Source: an uncultured Coriobacteriaceae bacterium (GTDB taxonomy: Bacteria; Actinomycetota; Coriobacteriia; Coriobacteriales; QAMH01). Taken from it: DNA of 7,176 nucleotides. A program made the position numbers and the translations under genes. The stretch is from contig CACZSV010000089.1 in NCBI GenBank assembly GCA_902783925.1, positions 1 to 7,176 of the forward strand, read 5' to 3'. The notes under the pieces are model-generated. The model made no database searches, was not told where the DNA came from, and saw only the letters and a program-made list of their open reading frames with translations. How positions within the stretch are numbered: position 1 is the stretch's first letter; the number at the start of each line of letters is the position of its first letter. Below are positions 1-6,537 of the stretch, piece after piece.

Positions 1-1443
1 ACCCCCAATATGTTTGTACCAGTGCTCGAGGAGGCGGGGCTGCTGTATCGCGTCGACTTGCACATGGTCGACTGCGTGCTGGCCGATTTCGCCAAGAAGC
101 GCGCCGCGGGCGTGGGTGTCGTTCCCGTGTCTGTGAACTTCTCGCATCGGGATTTAGAGCTAATCGACATCGCCGAAGAGGTGACCAAACGGGCAGATGA
201 AGCCGGTGTTCCCCATGAACTGCTGCGCATCGAGTTCACGGAATCGGCAGCCACGGCCAACCCCCATCTGCTCAGCCTGCAAATTAGCAAGCTGCACGAG
301 GCTGGTTTCGAGGTGTGGCTGGACGACTTCGGCAGCGGGTTCTCGTCGCCGAACACCCTGCAGGAGTTTGATTTCGATCTCATAAAGCTTTCAATGGAAG
401 TTGTAAGCTGTGCGTCAAGTAAACGCGAGCGCACGGTAATCATGTCGGAAGTGCAGATGGCAATGCGCCTTGGCACAGGAATCCTGGCCGAGGGAGTCGA
501 AACCGAGAATATGGCGGCGTTTTTGAAGAGCGCGGGCTGCACCATGTTGCAGGGGTACTACTTCTCCCGCCCGCAATCGCTCGTCGGCGTCATCAATCAC
601 GTTGAGCGTGGGTTCGCCTTCGATCGCGAGGATCTGAGCGAAAAAGAGTACTGGGATTCTGTCAGCAGGGTGAACCTCGGTGAGCTATCTGCGGGTGATC
701 TGCGCTGGGATACCGATGACTACCATGGCGCCGAGTTTCCGTGTGGTGTGCTGGAATTCCGCGAAGGCAGCTGGCGCGTGCTGCGAGCAAACAGCGTATA
801 TCGGGAATTTCTGGCGGAAGTGGGATTCATTCCGCATGGGGAATCTGGTTTGTATGCCGTCCCCTTCATGGGCGAACTAGATGAGGAGTTCCTTATTGCT
901 GTGAGGAAGTGCACGGTGTCGGGAGGATGGGTTGAGATCGCGAGTCATCTCGAGTATGCAACGGGGTTGCACTACCATATCCGTCCTGTTGCTACGACCA
1001 AACGTGCGGATGCCTTCGTAGTCGCCTCATCGCCTGCGGTGCTCGGTCGCGGGCTTGGGGTCTATGGTGACGTGCCCGTATCCTATGCGGTCTTTAGAGT
1101 TACGGCTGACGGAGAAAACGGCGAGGTTGGTAGCGTGACAATTGTGTTTGCCAGCGACATGTACTGCGAATGGATTGGCGAAGATCGTGCGGCTGTCGTT
1201 GGCAAATCGTATCGTGAGGTGTTCCCGAACGCTAGCGAGAGGTGGTTGTCGTACTGCAAGCGTGCGGCTTTGCTAGGAGAGACCGTCCGCAGCGTCATCT
1301 ACAGCCCCTCGATTGACGGGCTTCTTGTAATGATCATGACTCCCTCGGAAGTGGAGGGCTGCTGCTCTTGCACGTGTATCGCCATCGATAAGGATGAGGT
1401 TGCATGCGCAGCTGAGGAAAGAGAGAATTATCGTCCCTCGTAG
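1..1443 (+). CDS. EAL-domain c-di-GMP phosphodiesterase with C-terminal PAS-like regions (5' partial)
   Basis: EAL enzymes hydrolyse cyclic di-GMP to pGpG. The frame is open from base 1 and the first residues (TPNMFVPVLEEAGLL) already align inside an EAL domain, so the ATG at 10 is internal; the Glu-Ala-Leu motif and any GGDEF domain lie upstream of the window. Counting from that Met, the metal and catalytic residues are visible: Asn43 (VNFS), Glu75 (EFTES), Asp105-Asp106 (DDFGSG), Lys126, Glu161 (AEGVE) and Gln181 (QGYYFSRP). The usual Asp two residues after the Lys is Ser128 (IKLS), which may lower activity. Residues about 240-340 and 355-460 look like two divergent PAS-type sensor modules; the second has the pattern FASDMYCEWIGEDRAAVVGKS followed by a Cys-rich patch (GCCSCTC). 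I see no membrane segment in the visible part. It is convergent with the dehydrogenase gene and shows no link to the defence module. The EAL call is firm; the PAS regions are less so. Confidence 0.9.
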   Translation, partial: TPNMFVPVLEEAGLLYRVDLHMVDCVLADFAKKRAAGVGVVPVSVNFSHRDLELIDIAEEVTKRADEAGVPHELLRIEFTESAATANPHLLSLQISKLHEAGFEVWLDDFGSGFSSPNTLQEFDFDLIKLSMEVVSCASSKRERTVIMSEVQMAMRLGTGILAEGVETENMAAFLKSAGCTMLQGYYFSRPQSLVGVINHVERGFAFDREDLSEKEYWDSVSRVNLGELSAGDLRWDTDDYHGAEFPCGVLEFREGSWRVLRANSVYREFLAEVGFIPHGESGLYAVPFMGELDEEFLIAVRKCTVSGGWVEIASHLEYATGLHYHIRPVATTKRADAFVVASSPAVLGRGLGVYGDVPVSYAVFRVTADGENGEVGSVTIVFASDMYCEWIGEDRAAVVGKSYREVFPNASERWLSYCKRAALLGETVRSVIYSPSIDGLLVMIMTPSEVEGCCSCTCIAIDKDEVACAAEERENYRPS

Positions 1444-1452
1444 AAGCCCATT

Positions 1453-1477
1453 AGGCGCGAGGCGTGGTCGCGCTTTT
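1453..1477 (+). terminator. Possible rho-independent terminator of the EAL gene
   Basis: Ten bases past the stop codon, GCGCGA (1455-1460) pairs with TCGCGC (1468-1473) across a 7-nt loop and is followed by four T's (1474-1477). The stem can extend by a G-T and an A-T pair. The T-run is short, so this is a modest candidate. It points in the plus direction only, because the other side of the stem has no matching T-tract for the convergent dehydrogenase gene. Confidence 0.4.
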
Positions 1478-1515
1478 CGATGAGAGTCCGTAGCAAAAGC
1501 CGATGTTGCAGTAGC

Positions 1516-2643
1516 TTAATAGCCCGCAAAGAAGCTATTGTCTTTGGGAAGCTCGTAGCCAGCAAAGTACTCGGCAAAATCGATGCCAAGGAACGAGCAG
1601 AGGTCATTGAGCTCCACCATGGTGTTGTCGTTGACGGGGATGCCCTCTTTGCGCAGGCGCGCTTCCGCGAAATGCTCTTTTTCGCCGTGTGTCCAAATGC
1701 GCTCGGCGCCTTCTGCCTTGGGAGCATTGCGGAGCTTCTCGAGATATTGCGACAGGTGCTCCTCGATTGCCTTCGCATCGCCAAAGATCGCCGGGTCGAT
1801 TGCAATGAAGCCATGGCAGATGCCTGTCTTGTCCTCGAACGTGCAGCATTCGTCGGAAGTATTGCCAAGCGAGAGGATTGAAGAGAACAGTTCGCACACC
1901 ATGCCCCAGCCATAGCCTTTATGGCTACCGGTCTTCTCGCTCGAGCCGCCGAGCGGATTGATGCCGCCGCCGTTCTTCGCGACGATGTTCGCGAGTACGT
2001 CGGGAGCATCCGAACTCGGCTTGCCCTGTGCGTTGAGTGCCCAGCCATCTGGGAGCGGGTCGCCGTTCTTGTTGTAGATCTCGAGCTTACCGCGCGTGAC
2101 GACCGTCGTGGAAGCATCGAACCAGAACGGATAGGGCTTCGCCGGCATCGCGATGGCGATGGGATTGCTGCCGAGCATCGCCATGCTGGCAAAGGTCGGC
2201 ACCATGATTGCCTCTGAGTTGGTGCACGCGATACCCATGAGCCCCTTGTCGCATGCCATCTTGGTGTAATAGCCTGCAATGCCAAAGTGATTCGAGTTAC
2301 GTACCGTCACCATGCCGATGCCGCTCGCCTGGGCTTTCTTGATGGCGAGTTCCATCGCATATTTGGAGACAAGCTGGCCCATGGCGGAATTGCCCTCGAC
2401 CGTCGCGGAAACTGGTGTCTCGAACACGGTTTCGGGCTGGGCATCGATGTGGATGCTGCCTTTCTCGATACCCTTGTGGTAGCGGACCATGCGCTGCATG
2501 CCGTGGCTTTCGATACCGTAGAGGTCTGCGGTGAGGAGCACGTCGGTGATGAACGCGCTGTCGTCTTTGGCAAAGCCAAACGACTGGAACGCGTCTGTGC
2601 AGAACTTGTTCAAGACCTCGTATTGCCACTTTACATATGCCAT
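1516..2643 (-). CDS. Malate/L-lactate dehydrogenase-type (Ldh_2 family) NAD(P)-dependent oxidoreductase
   Basis: A complete 375-residue cytoplasmic protein, about the usual length for this family, which is unrelated to classical Rossmann-fold malate and lactate dehydrogenases. Members reduce 2-oxoacids or oxidise 2-hydroxyacids; they include type-2 malate, ureidoglycolate and sulfolactate dehydrogenases. Visible signatures are GIESHGMQRM (residues 43-52), RNSNHFG (115-121, with the conserved His119), GSNPIAIAMP (158-167), FDAST (175-179), RGKLE (184-188) and SHKGYGWGM (240-248). The substrate cannot be told from sequence alone; malate or lactate is the default guess. The start is supported by a GAGAGG ribosome binding site 8 bases upstream. 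It lies 83 bp downstream of the helicase gene on the same strand, so read-through is possible, but no known Shango system uses such an enzyme. I found no convincing separate promoter in the gap. Confidence 0.93.
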   Translation of the reverse strand: MAYVKWQYEVLNKFCTDAFQSFGFAKDDSAFITDVLLTADLYGIESHGMQRMVRYHKGIEKGSIHIDAQPETVFETPVSATVEGNSAMGQLVSKYAMELAIKKAQASGIGMVTVRNSNHFGIAGYYTKMACDKGLMGIACTNSEAIMVPTFASMAMLGSNPIAIAMPAKPYPFWFDASTTVVTRGKLEIYNKNGDPLPDGWALNAQGKPSSDAPDVLANIVAKNGGGINPLGGSSEKTGSHKGYGWGMVCELFSSILSLGNTSDECCTFEDKTGICHGFIAIDPAIFGDAKAIEEHLSQYLEKLRNAPKAEGAERIWTHGEKEHFAEARLRKEGIPVNDNTMVELNDLCSFLGIDFAEYFAGYELPKDNSFFAGY

Positions 2644-2651
2644 AGCTGCCG

Positions 2652-2657
2652 CCTCTC
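2652..2657 (-). promoter_or_regulatory. Ribosome binding site of the dehydrogenase gene
   Basis: On the minus strand, GAGAGG lies 8 bases before the ATG at 2643-2641. It is a good Shine-Dalgarno match at normal spacing and supports this start. The rest of the gap up to the helicase stop (2658-2726) shows no clear terminator or promoter hexamer pair. Confidence 0.65.
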
Positions 2658-2726
2658 GGATGATGCGTTGATATATGCCTGCAAGTTTAGCCGTGTTGGG
2701 TGCGGCATACTAGTGGAAGCTCTGCT

Positions 2727-5177
2727 CTATGGCTCCAAAAGCATCTCCTGAGGCAGGCCGACCCATTGGCGTACACGAGAAAGCATGCCCTGCGTGTCGA
2801 GCACGCTGTAGGCAAACCCCTTGCGGATGAGTTTGTCGGGAACGAACTCATCGTATTTTTCGAACACGGGAATCTCTTCTGGATAGACAAGGTCGATGGG
2901 ATCGAATGGCTTTGCTGCTTGTTCGGCGATGGCATCTCTGAAGTGTTGGACATCACCGTCCATGCGGAACTGAATAAAATAGGGACGCGAGGAATCGACC
3001 CCTTTCATATTCAGGGCATCGCCGCACTTGATTTTGAGAAAGCGTTCCAATGCGAGAAATGCATAACTTCCAAGCCAGGGGAAAAGCCCCCAGGTGTCCC
3101 CGCCTAGATTGATGAAGGGCGAGGTCGTGAGCCCTGCAGCCCGGGCGGTGGCACGCGCTTGCTTGAGGCGTACCTTGGCGTTGCCCATGAGATAGGGATA
3201 TTCCGTGTCTTCCTGCAGCACACGCAGCATGCGCTCGAGAATCTTGGTGTTGATGTCTCCCGGGCAATCTCCAAAATAGGCGGGAACCTGGCCTTTGACC
3301 TGCGTTGCGTAGACCACATGACGCTTATGGTCGACCTCTTCGACCATCCAAGTGGCGCCTGCAATCGCAAGTTTTTCGCCCACGGGAGGCGGCATGACGA
3401 TGGTGCCAAGTTCTTGCGATTCGCTGCGGACCGTATACTCCTCGCTTTCCTGAAAAACACCGTAAAAGCGGTAATTGTTCGTGACGCGTTCGCCCGCAAT
3501 GCCGACGATCAGTCCGCCTTCTTCCGTTGTCTGGATGTGGTCGATGTCGATGAGATGAGAAAGGAGCACGCGAAAATCGTCCGAACTTACACGGTGAAAA
3601 TAGCTCAAGGTGAGCACGCGCGCGGCGAGCTCGGCCGGCGTCATCTCGCCCCCGCTTGCAAGTGTGGCCATGGTCTGATGATACAGCAGGCTGTAAGGCA
3701 ACCTGTCGAGACGCGGCGGTTCCACCCAGCGTTCTTCGAGATAGAGCTGCACGAGCGCGATTCCCTGCAGGAGCTTCCAGGGGATTGTCTCGCCCAATGT
3801 CGCTCGTGGCTCTGGGCGCTCTTCGCGCATGACGAACCACATCTCGGGCAAGCCGCCGCGTCTTCCCGTCCTGCCCATACGCTGCAGAAACGAGCTGATA
3901 GTAAACGGTGCGTCGATTTGAAACGCTCGCTCGAGTCTGCCGATGTCGATGCCGAGTTCGAGCGTCGAGGTGGTTACGGTTGTGAGATTGAGCTCTTCAT
4001 CTCGCATGGCGTCTTCTGCGCTCTCTCTGTACGAAGCTGAGAGATTGCCATGATGGATAAGAAAGCGGTCGGGCTGATTATTTGCCTCGCAGTAGCGACG
4101 CAAAGTAGTGGTGACCGCCTCTGCTTCTTCGCGCGAATTGGCAAAGACGAGGCATTTCTTTGCGCGTGTATGCTCGAACACATAGCCAAGGCCGGGATCT
4201 GCTCCAGTCGGAGCGATGTCGGTTGGGCTTTCATCAGGGGTCTGCAGGGGCGCCGGGGTGCTCTGCTCCGGGCTCAGACAGTCCTGAGCTCGCGTGGGGG
4301 CGCCACTGGTGCTCCCTGCTTGTGTGGAACTCGCCGGAGCAGGGCATCCCTGTGAGCCGTTTGACCGCTGCGGACCGTTCCCTGCTCGTGCGCAACGCGC
4401 TGGGCTGTGTGTGCTCGATGCAGAGCGGGATGGAGGAGTGGAAGGGTAATCGTATTCATCGTCTGGAGCTTGCCGATCGCTGATGTAGAAATGCTCCATG
4501 GAAAGACGCCATTGCAGATCCTGTTCCGCAATGCGGGGAATAATGGTGTTTCTTCCCGATCCGGCGCCGAGAAAGCCCCCGGCAAGTTCGAGGTCTCCGA
4601 TAGTGGCGGAAAGCCCTACGCGTCTTGGGTTGCATCCTGCCAAACGAGAAAGCCTCTCGACCAGGCACAGGCACTGTCCGCCCCGATCCGCACGCATAAG
4701 TGAATGTATCTCGTCGATGACGATAAATCGCAGGTCACCGAAGAGCTTGCCAATGTGGGAATGCTTGTGGAGTATGAGCGATTCGAGAGATTCAGGGGTA
4801 ATCTGCAGGATGCCGCTGGGGTTTTTAAGCAGCTTTGCCTTGCGCGATTGCGCGACGTCCCCATGCCAGCGCCAAACGTGTATTTCCGCTTCTTCACATA
4901 ACTCTTCCAGGCGGCCAAATTGATCGTTTATCAAAGCCTTGAGCGGTGCGATATAAACGACGCCAACGCTCGAGGAAGGACGTTCTTCCAGCTGGGTGAG
5001 TATGGGAAAGAATGCAGCCTCCGTTTTGCCCGATGCCGTGGATGCGGCGAGCAGTACGTTGTCTTCTGTGCCCAGTATCGCTTCGGCAGCGGCTACTTGC
5101 ACTGAGCGCAAGCTTTCCCATCCGTTGCGGTATATGAAATCTTGAATGAACGGCGCGTATGAGCTGAAAACATCCAT
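2727..5177 (-). CDS. sngC: Shango-type DEAD/DEAH helicase SngC (Lhr/BrxHI-like)
   Basis: An 816-residue superfamily 2 helicase. Motifs in order: I STASGKTEAA (46-55), Ia IAPLKALINDQ (76-86), II DEIH (155-158), III SAT (190-192), IV FANS (345-348), V STLELGIDIG (404-413) and VI QRMGRTGRR (432-440). A winged-helix-like region follows at about 495-580, then a long C-terminal domain, as in Lhr-family helicases and BrxHI. In Shango it is expected to act on nucleic acid together with the ATPase and the TerB protein; the mechanism is not known. Residues about 232-322, between motifs III and IV, form a Ser/Pro/Ala/Thr-rich linker that includes a palindromic repeat and a degenerate half-copy (separate entries). 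All helicase motifs are intact, so the gene is probably functional. The ATG at 5177 has an AGGA 5 bases upstream, and the gap to the sngB stop is only 7 bp. The helicase call is firm; the Shango assignment rests on gene context. Confidence 0.9.
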   Translation of the reverse strand: MDVFSSYAPFIQDFIYRNGWESLRSVQVAAAEAILGTEDNVLLAASTASGKTEAAFFPILTQLEERPSSSVGVVYIAPLKALINDQFGRLEELCEEAEIHVWRWHGDVAQSRKAKLLKNPSGILQITPESLESLILHKHSHIGKLFGDLRFIVIDEIHSLMRADRGGQCLCLVERLSRLAGCNPRRVGLSATIGDLELAGGFLGAGSGRNTIIPRIAEQDLQWRLSMEHFYISDRQAPDDEYDYPSTPPSRSASSTHSPARCARAGNGPQRSNGSQGCPAPASSTQAGSTSGAPTRAQDCLSPEQSTPAPLQTPDESPTDIAPTGADPGLGYVFEHTRAKKCLVFANSREEAEAVTTTLRRYCEANNQPDRFLIHHGNLSASYRESAEDAMRDEELNLTTVTTSTLELGIDIGRLERAFQIDAPFTISSFLQRMGRTGRRGGLPEMWFVMREERPEPRATLGETIPWKLLQGIALVQLYLEERWVEPPRLDRLPYSLLYHQTMATLASGGEMTPAELAARVLTLSYFHRVSSDDFRVLLSHLIDIDHIQTTEEGGLIVGIAGERVTNNYRFYGVFQESEEYTVRSESQELGTIVMPPPVGEKLAIAGATWMVEEVDHKRHVVYATQVKGQVPAYFGDCPGDINTKILERMLRVLQEDTEYPYLMGNAKVRLKQARATARAAGLTTSPFINLGGDTWGLFPWLGSYAFLALERFLKIKCGDALNMKGVDSSRPYFIQFRMDGDVQHFRDAIAEQAAKPFDPIDLVYPEEIPVFEKYDEFVPDKLIRKGFAYSVLDTQGMLSRVRQWVGLPQEMLLEP
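4255..4350. repeat. Intragenic palindromic element, copy 1 (inside sngC)
   Basis: The core at 4264-4338 (75 bp) matches the core of the copy inside sngA at 69 of 76 aligned columns (six substitutions and one 1-base gap). Outer arms 4255-4271 and 4334-4350 are inverted repeats with 15 of 17 positions matching. The central stem pairs 4296-4304 with 4308-4316 around an ACT loop, with two G-T wobbles on the plus strand. The middle segments also pair in part: 4280-4284 with 4326-4331, and 4286-4289 with 4318-4321. It encodes roughly residues 276-308 of the helicase, read as a stretch including GAPTRAQDCLS. I see no transposase or direct target duplication. It may be a REP/MITE-like or Rickettsia-palindrome-like element; the family is not recognised. 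Confidence 0.85.
4377..4400. repeat. Degenerate half-copy of the palindromic element
   Basis: This segment matches the right half of the element core in sngA (6836-6860) at 22 of 25 aligned columns, sharing CCCTGCTCGTGCG and a downstream AAC/GCGC. The left half is not recognisable and no strong arms are seen. It begins 26 bp beyond the right arm of copy 1, within the same sngC linker, and encodes about residues 260-267. It could be an older, decayed insertion, or a related repeat type that shares this segment. Confidence 0.5.
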
Positions 5178-5182
5178 AGGGG

Positions 5183-5186
5183 TCCT
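5183..5186 (-). promoter_or_regulatory. Ribosome binding site of sngC overlapping the sngB stop
   Basis: On the minus strand, AGGA lies 5 bases before the sngC ATG, and its first two bases are the last two of the sngB stop codon TAG (5187-5185). This fixes the sngC start and suggests that translation of the two genes is coupled. Confidence 0.6.
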
Positions 5187-6537
5187 AGATCGTGAACGCG
5201 CTGAAGTCTTCTGTGCTTCTGGCTTGAGCCTGAGAAGCGCCCGCTGAAATCATGACAGTGCCGCCTTCATCTTCTGCGGCGCCCTGCCCAAAGTCTCCTT
5301 GCAAAAGCAGCTCGTCCATGCTCGCATCTGGGTTTTGATACAGGATGTCGAGCAGCTCGATGAAATCGCGGATGACTTCGCGCGGCGTGATATGCGTATT
5401 CGCGCCAACGCGCTCGAACTCTGTTTTGATGAATTCGAGCAATTGATCGCTTGTGACCCTGGGCTCGTATCCGTACAGCTGTGCATGTATGTCGACGAGC
5501 TTTTCGGAGAGCACGAACATCTCCTCGTGTGTAAGCGGGGCAAGGCGGATGATGGGAGCGAGCATATCTTTGTACTGCTCGCCAGCAAAGCGTCCTTCTG
5601 CCAGCCTGCTGCGCAACGCCTCGTAAGAATAAATGCCACGGCGTTTGTCTTCTACGCATTGTGGTGTTCCGCCCATGACAATGCCGAGATACTGGGCTTT
5701 GCCCTGTAATGTGTCGTTATACATCGTGAGGATCTTCTCGTAGTTGTACTGGCGGGTAATGGCGTTGGGAATCTTGTAGATGTTGACGAGCTCGTCGATG
5801 AGCACGAGCATGCCGGCATACCCTGCCTGCACGAGGAAGCTCGCAAAGAGCTTGATGTATTCGTACCAGTCATCGTCGCCGATGACGATGCGTACGCCAA
5901 GCTCTGCGCGCGCTTCTGTCTTATTGGCATATTCTCCGCGGAACCACTTGACGACCTTGGCCTTTGTATCGTCGTCATCTTGCATGTAGGCGCGGAAATA
6001 CATGACAAGCAGCTGGGCGAAGTCGAAGCCGTGCACGAGTTCCGAAAGCGTGCTCACGACCTCGTGGATACGTGCTTCGCAGCGCTGGTCGAACTCCTCG
6101 CTGCCAACATCGATGCCGCTTTGCGCAACATCGCTTTGAATTCCGGAAATCCAGCGGTCCAAAATGAGCGTGAGCGCTCCTCCCTCAGGGCGCGTTTTGG
6201 TTGACATGTTGCGAATAAGCTCTTTGTATGTGGCAAGACCTTGGCCCTGACTGCCCTGTAGGCGGCGCTCGGGGGAGAGGTCGGCATCGCATACGACGAA
6301 GTTACGGTCCATGGCATAGTTGCGTATCGTCTGCAGCAGAAAGCTCTTGCCGCTGCCGTATTTGCCGACGATGAAGCGGAAGGCCGCACCGCCTTGTGTG
6401 ATGATGTCGACATCATGGAGCAATGCGTCAATTTCTGCCTCGCGACCAACTGCCACATACGGCAGACCGACGCGTGGGACGACGCCGCCTTTCAGTGAGT
6501 TGATGACGCTCGATGCTATGCGTTTGGGAATCTTCAT
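5185..6537 (-). CDS. sngB: Shango-type P-loop ATPase SngB (BrxC/BrxD-like)
   Basis: A complete 450-residue AAA+-like ATPase related to the BREX ATP-binding proteins BrxC/BrxD. The N-terminus has the family hallmark GVVPRVGLPYVAVGREAEI (residues 18-36). Walker A is GKYGSGKSF (58-66), Walker B is MLVLIDEL (243-250, Asp248-Glu249), and a sensor-like YLGIVMGGTP lies at 283-292, followed by the basic stretch EDKRRGIYSYEALRSRL (296-312), which may hold an arginine finger. The last 35 or so residues are acidic and Ser/Ala-rich, probably flexible. In the Shango and BREX-type-2 context it is expected to be a nucleotide-driven partner of the helicase. Its ATG overlaps the sngA stop (ATGA, 6537-6534), typical of coupled translation. 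No palindromic element interrupts this gene, unlike its two neighbours. Against BREX: no PglZ, PglX or BrxC-size ATPase is visible, although upstream sequence is not available. Confidence 0.9.
   Translation of the reverse strand: MKIPKRIASSVINSLKGGVVPRVGLPYVAVGREAEIDALLHDVDIITQGGAAFRFIVGKYGSGKSFLLQTIRNYAMDRNFVVCDADLSPERRLQGSQGQGLATYKELIRNMSTKTRPEGGALTLILDRWISGIQSDVAQSGIDVGSEEFDQRCEARIHEVVSTLSELVHGFDFAQLLVMYFRAYMQDDDDTKAKVVKWFRGEYANKTEARAELGVRIVIGDDDWYEYIKLFASFLVQAGYAGMLVLIDELVNIYKIPNAITRQYNYEKILTMYNDTLQGKAQYLGIVMGGTPQCVEDKRRGIYSYEALRSRLAEGRFAGEQYKDMLAPIIRLAPLTHEEMFVLSEKLVDIHAQLYGYEPRVTSDQLLEFIKTEFERVGANTHITPREVIRDFIELLDILYQNPDASMDELLLQGDFGQGAAEDEGGTVMISAGASQAQARSTEDFSAFTI

Noticed and set aside
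10..12. ATG at position 10 as the real start of the EAL gene
   Set aside because: The frame is open to the window edge, there is no room for a ribosome binding site, and the sequence begins in the middle of an EAL domain.
1428..2285. A 285-codon minus-strand frame overlapping the dehydrogenase gene
   Set aside because: The product is Ser/Arg-rich shadow sequence; the dehydrogenase frame carries all the family motifs.
3076..3093. A small GC-rich hairpin with an AAAA loop as a terminator
   Set aside because: It lies inside the helicase coding sequence, has no T-tract on either strand, and is short enough to be chance.
3159..4040. A 293-codon open frame on the plus strand opposite the helicase gene
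   Set aside because: It is antisense to conserved helicase sequence, its product resembles no family I know, and GC-rich coding DNA often opens such shadow frames.
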